Assembly (NCBI GenBank): GCA_001557035.1
Contig: LSKJ01000006.1
Span: 1-7,990 of the forward strand
From: Rhodospirillaceae bacterium CCH5-H10
GTDB taxonomy: Bacteria; Pseudomonadota; Alphaproteobacteria; Reyranellales; Reyranellaceae
Direction: 5' to 3'
DNA: 7,990 nucleotides
Of this stretch, positions 1-5,808 are shown piece after piece; the first letter of the stretch is position 1, and each line of letters opens with the position of its first letter. Below the pieces are notes generated by a model. The model saw only the letters and a program-made list of their open reading frames with translations, was not told the DNA's origin and did no database searches. The position numbers and the translations under genes were made by a program.

Positions 1-63
1 GGTGGAGCCCTTGAAGACGATCGCTGGGGTCGAGTGTTGCGGACGAATGGCGGTTGTTTGCAT
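1..63 (-). CDS. 5' end of an unidentified protein, cut by the window edge
   Basis: An ATG on the minus strand at 63-61 opens a frame that stays open to the left edge. It gives 21 residues beginning MQTTAIRPQHSTPAIVFKG. The start is supported by a very strong Shine-Dalgarno sequence (AGGGGGA) ending 4 nt before the ATG. The gene lies 90 nt downstream of, and in the same direction as, the ABC-type membrane domain gene. The stretch 'PAIVFKG' resembles the first strand of some ABC nucleotide-binding domains, which would suit a split transporter, but 21 residues are too few to identify a family. The gene's existence is fairly well supported; its function is unknown. Confidence 0.6.
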   Translation of the reverse strand, partial: MQTTAIRPQHSTPAIVFKGST

Positions 64-72
64 CTTGTCCCC

Positions 73-100
73 CTGACGGTGATCTCGATCGAACCGTCAG
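73..100. promoter_or_regulatory. Perfect inverted repeat next to a ribosome binding site
   Basis: CTGACGGT (73-80) and ACCGTCAG (93-100) are perfect 8-bp arms around a 12-nt centre, gatctcgatcga. On the minus strand the second arm runs directly into the AGGGGGA ribosome binding site of the gene starting at 63. The dyad could be an operator for a dimeric repressor, or an RNA hairpin that limits access to that site. There is no T-run, so a Rho-independent terminator for the preceding gene is unlikely. The repeat is seen directly; its role is inference. Confidence 0.5.
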
Positions 101-153
101 TTGGGTACCTTTAGTTCAGGGCCGCTGCTATTCGGGTCTTAGACTAAGGGATT

Positions 154-1113
154 CTACGTAGGCCGCCGCGAAAGACCGTTCACGAACTCCGAGAAAAGCC
201 GGTATTTGACGCTGACGACGGCAAACTCGCGGGCCCAGTTCACCAGATCGCCCCAAGGATCGTTGATCTTGCCGAGGCCGCCGACGATGGCCACGACGGT
301 CCCGACCTCCATGCGGCCTGCCAGCACCTGCCATCCGCCCAGACACAGGGCAGAGGCGACGCCCAGGTGGTGCATCATGTTCATCAACAGGTTGAGCGTG
401 AACTTCCGCCGGTAGATTCCCATGTTGAGCGTGAAGACGCGGCCGATCGGCCCGTGGGCCCAGGCCCATCCCGCCGTCCGGGCGACGACATGGTCGACCA
501 CGCCGGCGCTTATGCTCCGCTTCACGAGGATCCTCTCCCGCGCGCGGCGGTTGATGCCGGCCTGCAGCAGCGGCACGAAGACGGTCTGCGGCAGGAAGAA
601 CGCAAGGCCGAGCAGGGCCAGCCGCCAGTCGAGCATGACCATGTATCCGATCAGGCTCGCCAGGATGCCCGCCTGCAACAGCGGCTCGGAGAGACTGATG
701 CCGGTGAAGCCGCCGATCGGTTCGGCCTCCTCCAGCATCATCGATATCTGCGCTCCGATCTCCTCGGTCGAGCCGGTGCGACCGGCCCGCTCGGCGGCCA
801 GCGACACGATGCTCCGCAGGGTTCTCACCGAGTCCTCGGCAACCCAGCCGCGGTAGACGTTGAGGAGGAGCTTCAGGACCTGCTCGCCGAGCGCGACCGC
901 TGCGTAGCCGCCCGCCAGCCACATCACGGTCGCGAACGATCCGTGGTCGACCAGCGTGTTCACGAGGCGGCGCTGCAGTTCGAGCGGCAGGGCGGCCAGC
1001 GCGAAGACCGCCACCGAAAGCGCGGCCAGACCGATCTGATGGCGACCCGAGTAGGCTACGACGTATCCGGCGACCCGCCGCGGCAGCAAGGTGCCGGGCT
1101 CAGGCGCTGCCAT
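154..1113 (-). CDS. ABC exporter-type transmembrane domain protein lacking an ATPase domain
   Basis: This 319-residue protein looks like the membrane half of a type IV (exporter) ABC transporter (ABC_membrane family). Hydrophobic segments lie at about residues 26-44, 62-84, 145-161, 163-181, 246-264 and 269-284. The C-terminal part has the typical pattern GGWQVLAGRMEVGTVVAIV followed by a helix ending VKYRLFSEF, which normally leads into the nucleotide-binding domain. Here the protein stops about ten residues later at TAG, with no Walker A, signature or Walker B motif. Full half-transporters usually run to about 580 residues. The ATG at 1113 was preferred to an upstream one at 1176 because the homology begins just after it and the upstream extension lies in the response regulator gene. 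The start overlaps that gene's stop by 14 nt, so translation is probably coupled. The ATPase may be encoded by the next gene, off the left edge, or be missing. Substrate unknown. Confidence 0.8.
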   Translation of the reverse strand: MAAPEPGTLLPRRVAGYVVAYSGRHQIGLAALSVAVFALAALPLELQRRLVNTLVDHGSFATVMWLAGGYAAVALGEQVLKLLLNVYRGWVAEDSVRTLRSIVSLAAERAGRTGSTEEIGAQISMMLEEAEPIGGFTGISLSEPLLQAGILASLIGYMVMLDWRLALLGLAFFLPQTVFVPLLQAGINRRARERILVKRSISAGVVDHVVARTAGWAWAHGPIGRVFTLNMGIYRRKFTLNLLMNMMHHLGVASALCLGGWQVLAGRMEVGTVVAIVGGLGKINDPWGDLVNWAREFAVVSVKYRLFSEFVNGLSRRPT

Positions 1114-1477
1114 GGAAGATGTGCTGGATCGTCTCGACGAGCCCCGGCCCGCTGAGAGGTTTCTCGAGCACGGCACTCACCCCCAGCCGGGCGGCCTGGC
1201 CTCGCAGCGCCCGGTTGACCAGGCCGCTGATCAGGATGACCGGCAGGTCGGGCTTGCTGCCGCGCAGGCGCTCGATGAGTTCGAGCCCGTCGACCTCCGG
1301 CATCCTGTAGTCGGTGATCAGCAGGCAGTTCTGGCAGGGAATGGATTCGGCGAGAAGTCCGGCGGAGCTGGCATAGCTGCGGACGCAGAAGCCCTCCGCA
1401 TGCAGAGCGAAGGCGAGTGCGTTGCGCACCGCGTCGTCGTCGTCCACCACCAGAACAGTAGGCGCCTCGATTCCCAT
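1100..1477 (-). CDS. Single-domain response regulator (CheY/FixJ receiver type)
   Basis: This 125-residue protein is a complete receiver domain with no output domain. The acidic cluster DDDD is at 12-15, the phosphoacceptor is probably Asp56 in LLITDYRMP, the conserved Ser84 is in ILISG, and Lys106 is in LEKPL. The sequence resembles FixJ-type receivers. It should be phosphorylated by a histidine kinase, which is not present in this window, and act through protein contacts. The ATG at 1477 was chosen because the fold starts at TVLVVDD, and GGAG lies 11 nt upstream; a longer open frame to 1906 is only the antisense of the stress protein gene. It lies 65 nt after the universal stress protein and overlaps the ABC membrane domain gene, so the three are probably one transcript. 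Confidence 0.9.
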   Translation of the reverse strand: MGIEAPTVLVVDDDDAVRNALAFALHAEGFCVRSYASSAGLLAESIPCQNCLLITDYRMPEVDGLELIERLRGSKPDLPVILISGLVNRALRGQAARLGVSAVLEKPLSGPGLVETIQHIFHGSA

Positions 1478-1542
1478 GACGCATGTTTCTCCACCGGGCG
1501 GGGCCGGGCATTGATCCAGAGCAAACCCGCGGTCGCGCTCGT

Positions 1543-2379
1543 TTAGTGGGAGACGAGGAGTGGAACGGTCGTTCGGGCGAGCACCGCCTGGCTGGCGCCT
1601 CCGAGGATCATTTCGCGCATCCGGCCATGCCCGTAGAGTCCCATGACGATCAGGTCGGCATCGACGTCCGAGGCCCGTGAGAGGATCACGCCGCCCACGT
1701 CGTTGTCCGCGGCGACCTCCCGCTGCACCGTCACGGCAACGCCGTGGCGCGCCAGCCATGCCGCGACGTCGGCGCCCGGCTCTGCGCCGTGGCCATCGGG
1801 AGAACTGCGGGGATCGACGACCAGGATCGTCACCTTCTTCGAGCCGCGCAGGAGAGGCAGCGCATCGGCCGCCGCCCGCGCGCTTTCGCGTGACGCATTC
1901 CAGCAAAGCAGGATGTTCGTGCCCGGTGTCCTTTCGGCACCGGCGCGCGGAACGACGAGGCAGGGCCGCCCCGCTGACAGGGCAACGACTTCCGGCAGAT
2001 CGGTCGGGGTCGATGTCGTGGCATCCGGATCAGCCTGCCCGACGACCAGAAGATCGGCATATCGCGCCTGGCTGGCGAGCACGGCGTCGATGTAACCGTC
2101 GGCGAGCCGCCATTCATGGGAAAGCTCGCGCCCCCTGACGGCGCTTTCGAAGGCGGCCTTGGCGGCGCCGGCCTCCGCCTTGAGGGCCGAGTCGTAGCTC
2201 GAGAACAGCGCATCCATGGCGACGCCGCCTTCGAAGAAGGCGGATACCTGAAGAGGCGGTCGCGCATGCACGCCGACCAGGTGTGCCGAGTAGCGCTCGG
2301 CCATTGCGGCCGCAAGGGCGAGCCGCCGGCCTGCCTCGGGAGCCGCATCGCAGTGAACGAGAATGGTCTTGAAACCCAT
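1543..2379 (-). CDS. Universal stress protein with two tandem UspA domains
   Basis: This 278-residue protein has two Usp folds. Domain 1 spans about residues 1-145 (MGFKTILVHCD start, DLLVVGQADPD, PCLVVPRAG end). Domain 2 spans about 154-278 (NILLCWNASRESARA start). Domain 2 keeps the ATP-binding pattern G-x2-G-x9-G at Gly247, Gly250 and Gly260 in LIVMGLYGHGRMREMILGG; domain 1 has lost it. Tandem Usp proteins are cytoplasmic and linked to survival under starvation, oxidative stress or low oxygen. The ATG at 2379 has GGGAGG 5 nt upstream, better than the GTG two codons earlier at 2385, which would lie inside that site. Two FNR/FixK-type boxes lie upstream. The nearer one is centred about 60 nt before the ATG, matching a class II activator site with a leader of about 19 nt. 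It is the first gene of the run with the response regulator and ABC-type protein. Confidence 0.93.
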   Translation of the reverse strand: MGFKTILVHCDAAPEAGRRLALAAAMAERYSAHLVGVHARPPLQVSAFFEGGVAMDALFSSYDSALKAEAGAAKAAFESAVRGRELSHEWRLADGYIDAVLASQARYADLLVVGQADPDATTSTPTDLPEVVALSAGRPCLVVPRAGAERTPGTNILLCWNASRESARAAADALPLLRGSKKVTILVVDPRSSPDGHGAEPGADVAAWLARHGVAVTVQREVAADNDVGGVILSRASDVDADLIVMGLYGHGRMREMILGGASQAVLARTTVPLLVSH

Positions 2380-2432
2380 GTCCACCTCCCTGTCCGTCGC
2401 GACCTTGGTCGCACGGCAGCAAGAAGCCGACC

Positions 2433-2446
2433 TTGATGTAGGTCAC
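2433..2446. promoter_or_regulatory. FNR/FixK-type box upstream of the universal stress protein gene
   Basis: TTGATGTAGGTCAC matches the FNR/FixK consensus TTGAT-N4-RTCAA at nine of ten fixed positions. It shares 15 of 16 bases (ACCTTGATGTRGGTCA) with the box at 3677-3690. If it is a class II site at -41.5, the minus-strand transcript would start near 2398, about 19 nt before the ATG at 2379. No good -10 hexamer is obvious. Confidence 0.6.
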
Positions 2447-2464
2447 GAGGAAGACCGGCTTTTC

Positions 2465-2478
2465 TTGATCTGTCTCAA
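2465..2478. promoter_or_regulatory. Second FNR/FixK-type box, 32 bp from the first
   Basis: TTGATCTGTCTCAA has full TTGAT and TCAA half-sites with one off-consensus base before TCAA. Its centre (2471.5) is 32 bp, about three helical turns, from that of the box at 2433-2446. It could be an upstream class I site for the stress protein gene. It could also serve the plus-strand HdeD-like gene, where a -41.5 position would start the transcript near 2513 and leave a leader of about 112 nt. Confidence 0.5.
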
Positions 2479-2624
2479 GGCGATCCCGCGAGGGCCGACT
2501 AGGTTCGCTGCATCAGGTCACCCTTGGAGTGGAGCCCGGAATGCTCGCCCGCACTCTCGGTATATCGGCCATGGCTGCCCTCGTCGCTCTTGCTGCCCCG
2601 AAGTAGCCGGAGATCGGCGGGCTC

Positions 2625-3176
2625 GTGCCTCCGGATCGCGACCAGGGCGTGCCAGCGGCGCTGTCGCCCGACCATCCCCCGCTGCTCAAGTGGCGGGGGA
2701 TCGCGGCCATCGCCTTCGCGGCGCTCGTCTTCTTCTGGCCGCACCTGGCGGCCGTCCACCTGGTCTATCTGTGGGGCGGCTATTCCCTCGTCGATGGTCT
2801 TCTCACGTGGGCGGTAGCCATCAGGGGCGGGCCGGGTACGCCGCGCGTCTGGCTGGGTCTGATGGGAGGCGCGGGCGTTGCCTGCGCCGCTTCCGTGCTC
2901 GCGGCGCCCGACGTCGTGGCCCGGTACCTGGTGCCGCTGGTTTCGGCCTGGGCCGTATGTACCGGCCTCCTGCAGCTCTGGATCGCGCTGAAGATCCGGG
3001 GAGCGGTCGAACGGGGATGGGTCGTGTCGCTCGACGGGCTGGGCGCGGTCGCCTTCGGCCTCGGCTTGCTGTTGTGCTACGGCTTCGAGTTCGAGGCGTT
3101 CGTGTGGATGATCGGGATCTTCTCGGGAATGCTCGGCGCGCTGTTCCTGCTCGCGCACGCCTGGCTCGACGGGTGA
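2625..3176 (+). CDS. HdeD-family (DUF308) six-helix inner-membrane protein
   Basis: This 183-residue protein is very hydrophobic, with six predicted membrane helices at about residues 22-38, 42-66, 74-92, 99-122, 132-152 and 158-178. The length and the three repeated helix pairs, with phrases such as LVYLWGGYSLVDGLL and GIFSGMLGALFLLAHAWL, fit the HdeD/DUF308 family. That family is named for an E. coli acid-resistance membrane protein; its biochemical role is poorly defined. The start is GTG at 2625, because an in-frame TAG at 2604 rules out anything longer; GGAG at 2609-2612 and GGCGGG at 2616-2621 offer only weak ribosome binding. It is divergent from the stress protein gene, with 245 nt between the two starts holding two FNR-type boxes, and convergent with the gene ending at 3210. 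It probably belongs to the same stress response. Confidence 0.8.
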   Translation: MPPDRDQGVPAALSPDHPPLLKWRGIAAIAFAALVFFWPHLAAVHLVYLWGGYSLVDGLLTWAVAIRGGPGTPRVWLGLMGGAGVACAASVLAAPDVVARYLVPLVSAWAVCTGLLQLWIALKIRGAVERGWVVSLDGLGAVAFGLGLLLCYGFEFEAFVWMIGIFSGMLGALFLLAHAWLDG

Positions 3177-3209
3177 CCCGCCGAGCGCATCTTCACGATC
3201 CGGGGCCGC

Positions 3210-3626
3210 TCAGTGCGGCGCGCGACCGGCCGCGGCAACGGGACCGCCCATGCGGTCGATGGCCTTGAAGGCGCGCCGGGCATGGGCGACCAACTCGCCG
3301 TCGGTCGGGTGATCCATCGCTTCGACGCCGGCCAGCCGCTTCAGGTCGTGGGGAAGGTGGGCCTCCAGATGCCGGACGAGCGCCAGTTTGGCCTGCCCGG
3401 GCCCGACGAGAAGCCAGCTCGTCGTACCGCGAACGGCGTCGACGATATGATCCAGGAAATCGAGTTCGATCGCCGCATGGCCGGACCCGATCGCGCCGGC
3501 CTTGTGATGGACCTTGCGGAAGGGATTATGCGCCTTGAGCACTTCGCCTTCGACGTCCTGCGCGTTGAAGCGAAAGACGTGGGCTTCCTTGCTGTCCATC
3601 CAGACGATTGCGTGAATGTGCGTCAT
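3210..3626 (-). CDS. Small eRF1-domain-like 'translational machinery' protein
   Basis: This 138-residue soluble protein matches a family common in Proteobacteria that databases tend to call 'translational machinery protein' or 'host attachment protein', related to eRF1 domain 3/baeRF folds. Recognisable parts are the N-terminal strand HIHAIVWMDSKEAHVFRF, the basic-histidine segment KVHHKAGAIGSGHA (39-51), WLLVGPGQAK (71-80) and GVEAMDHPTDGELVAHAR (100-117). Its molecular role is not established. Members often sit beside universal stress protein and HdeD genes, as here. The ATG at 3626 has GGAG 7 nt upstream. A near-perfect FNR/FixK box is centred 57 nt upstream, giving a predicted leader of about 16 nt if used at -41.5. 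The 3' end lies 33 nt from the end of the convergent HdeD-like gene. Confidence 0.82.
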   Translation of the reverse strand: MTHIHAIVWMDSKEAHVFRFNAQDVEGEVLKAHNPFRKVHHKAGAIGSGHAAIELDFLDHIVDAVRGTTSWLLVGPGQAKLALVRHLEAHLPHDLKRLAGVEAMDHPTDGELVAHARRAFKAIDRMGGPVAAAGRAPH

Positions 3627-3676
3627 TGTTGCTCCAGTCCTTGGATGAACTGTGCGGCCGGCATCGGCGCTCCACC

Positions 3677-3690
3677 TTGATGTGGGTCAA
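3677..3690. promoter_or_regulatory. Near-perfect FNR/FixK box in a divergent promoter region
   Basis: TTGATGTGGGTCAA fits TTGAT-N4-RTCAA at every fixed position. The symmetry extends outward to 6-bp arms, CCTTGA (3675-3680) and TCAAGG (3687-3692). It is centred 57 nt from the minus-strand ATG at 3626 and 62 nt from the plus-strand ATG at 3746. A -41.5 position gives leaders of about 16 and 21 nt, so it could serve either gene or both. TTGAAT at 3709-3714 is a possible plus-strand -10 element. Confidence 0.72.
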
Positions 3691-3702
3691 GGCTCCACGC
3701 GG

Positions 3703-3717
3703 CGGATTTTGAATCCG
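3703..3717. repeat. Short perfect dyad in the leader region of the fusion gene
   Basis: CGGATT (3703-3708) and AATCCG (3712-3717) form a 6-bp stem around TTG. The dyad lies between the FNR-type box and the ATG at 3746. It overlaps the candidate -10 element, so it could be a second operator, but a chance occurrence is possible. Confidence 0.3.
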
Positions 3718-3745
3718 GCATCAAAGCCGAATAGCCTGCGTCCGG

Positions 3746-4873
3746 ATGGAAAACAGCTTCGTCACGCTTCTGCGGGGGGATCCCGCGCCTCGCTTCCAGG
3801 CCGCGACCGAGGGCAATCCGCGCTACATCTTCGACACGGTGGCGGGGCGCTACGTGGTGCTGTGCTTTCATGTGTCGGGCAGCACGCCCGGCGGCGCCGC
3901 CGCGCTCGCGGCCGTGGCCGCCCGCCGGCAAACCTTCGACGACGACCGCATCTGCTTCTTCGGCGTGTCCGTCGATCCGTCGGACCGCGACACCGGCCGC
4001 GTCCGCCAGGACCTGCCGGGCATCCGCCATTTCTGGGATTTCGACGGCCAGGTTTCCAAAGCCTATGGCGCGCTGCCGCGCGAGGCCGCGGCCGGCACGC
4101 AGGTCGAGGTGCGGCAATTCTGGGTCGTGCTCGACCCGATCCTGAGGGTGATGGAAATCATTCCCTTCAAGCCGGGGGGAGCCGACTGCGCCGAGCTGTT
4201 CGCCTTTCTCGACGCCCTGCCGCCGCCCCACCTGCACACGGGCGGGGCTCTGCAGGCGCCCGTTCTCGTCCTGCCGAACGTGTTCGAGCCGGCGTTCTGC
4301 CGCGGCCTCATCTCCCTGCACGAAGTGACGGGCGGTCGCGACACGGGCTTCATGAACGAAGTCGACGGGAAGACCGTCGAAAGGGTCGATCCCGCACGCA
4401 AGCGACGGCGCGACTGTCTCGTCGAGGACCAGAAGATCATCCTGGCCATCCAGCAGCGCATCAAGCGGCGCATCGTGCCGGAGATCGCGCGCCTCCACTT
4501 CTTCGACGCGACCCGCATCGAACGCTATCTGGTCGGCTGCTACACCGCCGAGGAGGGCGGCCACTTCGCAGCCCATCGCGACAACACGACCAAGGGCACG
4601 GCGCATCGGCGTTTCGCGGTGTCGATCAACCTCAACGAGGATTTCGACGGCGGCGAAGTGAGCTTTCCCGAGTATGGCCCGCGCGGCTTCAAGCCGCCGC
4701 CCGGCGGCGCGGTCGTCTTCTCCTGCTCGCTGATGCATGCCGTCTCGCCCGTGCTACGCGGGCGGCGCTACGCCTTCCTGCCGTTCCTCTACGACGAGGC
4801 GGCGGCCCGGATCCGCGAGGCCAACAACCAGTTCCTCGATCCGTCGGTCGGAACGTACCGGAACGTCACCTGA
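3746..4873 (+). CDS. Fusion of peroxiredoxin-like domain and 2OG-Fe(II) dioxygenase
   Basis: This 375-residue protein has two domains. Residues 1-160 look like an AhpC/TSA-type thioredoxin fold: GDPAPRF at 11-17, VVLCFHVSG at 37-45, FFGVSVDPSDR at 71-81, YGAL at 107-110 and FWVVLDPILRVM at 125-136. Where active peroxiredoxins carry the peroxidatic cysteine after a TP pair, this one reads STPGGAA, so the domain is probably not a standard peroxidase; Cys40 lies earlier, in the strand. Residues 170-375 match prolyl-4-hydroxylase-like 2OG-Fe(II) oxygenases: YLVGCYTAEEGGHF, the iron ligands His277 and Asp279 in HRD and His331 in CSLMHAVSPV, and an Arg near 338-341 to bind 2-oxoglutarate. This half should be an active hydroxylase using O2; its substrate is unknown, perhaps a protein. 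The ATG at 3746 lacks a clear ribosome binding site. The gene is divergent from the small protein gene, with an FNR-type box between them. Confidence 0.85.
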   Translation: MENSFVTLLRGDPAPRFQAATEGNPRYIFDTVAGRYVVLCFHVSGSTPGGAAALAAVAARRQTFDDDRICFFGVSVDPSDRDTGRVRQDLPGIRHFWDFDGQVSKAYGALPREAAAGTQVEVRQFWVVLDPILRVMEIIPFKPGGADCAELFAFLDALPPPHLHTGGALQAPVLVLPNVFEPAFCRGLISLHEVTGGRDTGFMNEVDGKTVERVDPARKRRRDCLVEDQKIILAIQQRIKRRIVPEIARLHFFDATRIERYLVGCYTAEEGGHFAAHRDNTTKGTAHRRFAVSINLNEDFDGGEVSFPEYGPRGFKPPPGGAVVFSCSLMHAVSPVLRGRRYAFLPFLYDEAAARIREANNQFLDPSVGTYRNVT

Positions 4874-4891
4874 ACTGGCGCGCCCGGAGCC

Positions 4892-5743
4892 TCACGTGCG
4901 TCTCATCCAGAAGCAACCGCCATGCTTCTCGATGCCGTCGAATCGGGGGCCCTCGAAGATCGCCAGTGCCGAAGGCCGAAGCGCCGGACTGGTGAAGATC
5001 AGCCCATTGGGCAGCAGGATCCGGTCGGCGCCGCCGCCGCCCATCAGGTAGCTCATCAGCAGGTACTGCTCGTTGAAGAAGCGGCCACGCCAGGCCTGCG
5101 GATAGTCGAGCGGGAAGAAGATGTCGTGCAGGCCCCAGATCGTGCCAGGCTTCAGCACCGGCAGGATCTCCATGAAGAAGACCGTGACGTCGGAATTCTG
5201 GAAAGCGCGGTGCGAATTGTCGACGAAGAGGAGCGTGTCGCCGGGAAGGTCGGCGAAGAACCCCATGTCGACATCCTCGCAGGGACGGCGGATCACCTCG
5301 TCGCAGATCGCGTCGATCTCGCGGCGCGGCTGCGGATCGATCGAGACGATCCGGGTGCGCAGGCCGTGGTCCTGGACGGCGCGGCGGGCGAACCTGGTCG
5401 AGCTGCCCGATCCCACCTCGACGTAGGTCGACGGATTGTGCAGGGCGAGCAGCCCGTAGAGCGATACCGCGTCGAGCGCTGGGAAGGCGCCGTTGATCCA
5501 GCGCGGCGCCGGATCATCCTCGCTGGCGTGTGCCGGAATCTTCTCGAGCCAGGGGCGATAGCCGGCAAAGCAGGCAAGCAGCGCCTTGTAATCGTCCGCC
5601 TGTTCGTACGCCTTGCAGATCAGGGCGTTGACGCCGGCCGATCGACTCCAGTCCCGCTCGCGGGGGCGGTAACCGTAATCCATAAAGACGAGCCGGCGGC
5701 GGCCGGACCGCGTCGCGCCGAGCAGGTGTTGCCACAGAGACAT
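4892..5743 (-). CDS. Class I SAM-dependent methyltransferase-like protein
   Basis: This 283-residue protein has a Rossmann-type methyltransferase core. Motif I is STYVEVGSGSSTRFARRA (105-122, glycine loop EVGSGSS), followed by the acidic strand end RIVSIDPQPR (131-140, Asp136 likely contacting the SAM ribose). Then come DTLLFVDNSHRAF (169-181) and WGLHDIFFPLDYP (203-215). The pattern matches Methyltransferase_24-like proteins, often found with cell-surface glycan or lipid modification genes; the substrate cannot be read from the sequence. The N-terminal 100 residues are not recognised. The ATG at 5743 is preceded by AAAGG about 4 nt upstream. It is convergent with the fusion gene (18 nt between stop codons, no terminator) and divergent from the SGNH hydrolase gene, with about 65 nt between starts. 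Confidence 0.82.
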   Translation of the reverse strand: MSLWQHLLGATRSGRRRLVFMDYGYRPRERDWSRSAGVNALICKAYEQADDYKALLACFAGYRPWLEKIPAHASEDDPAPRWINGAFPALDAVSLYGLLALHNPSTYVEVGSGSSTRFARRAVQDHGLRTRIVSIDPQPRREIDAICDEVIRRPCEDVDMGFFADLPGDTLLFVDNSHRAFQNSDVTVFFMEILPVLKPGTIWGLHDIFFPLDYPQAWRGRFFNEQYLLMSYLMGGGGADRILLPNGLIFTSPALRPSALAIFEGPRFDGIEKHGGCFWMRRT

Positions 5744-5808
5744 GCTGCCTTTCTGGCACAGGTGACGAGTCTGCCCAAACCGTCTGGCCTGGCCTAGACT
5801 TGGCGGGC

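Noticed and set aside
1511..1524. TTGATCCAGAGCAA as a fourth FNR/FixK-type box, upstream of the response regulator
   Set aside because: It is one base off consensus, but a class II position would start the transcript at the ATG itself, leaving out the ribosome binding site. It lies in the short gap after the stress protein gene, so chance is more likely.
1100..1906. A 268-residue open frame extending the response regulator upstream
   Set aside because: The extra N-terminal part is low-complexity Arg/Gly-rich sequence lying over the stress protein gene in another frame. The receiver fold starts at 1477.
3205..3219. GCCGC/GCGGC stem between the HdeD-like gene and the convergent small gene as a terminator
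   Set aside because: It is only 5 bp with no T-run, and it overlaps the end of a coding sequence.
2363..3268. A 301-residue plus-strand open frame overlapping the HdeD-like gene
   Set aside because: It is a shadow frame, mostly Arg, Gly and Ala, while the six-helix pattern lies in the frame starting at 2625.
3623..4738. A 371-residue minus-strand open frame opposite the fusion gene
   Set aside because: It has no domain pattern, and the plus strand carries complete peroxiredoxin-like and dioxygenase motifs.
4874..4891. A bidirectional terminator between the fusion gene and the methyltransferase gene
   Set aside because: The 18-nt gap holds only the short palindrome GGCGCGCC, with no stem-loop followed by a T-run.
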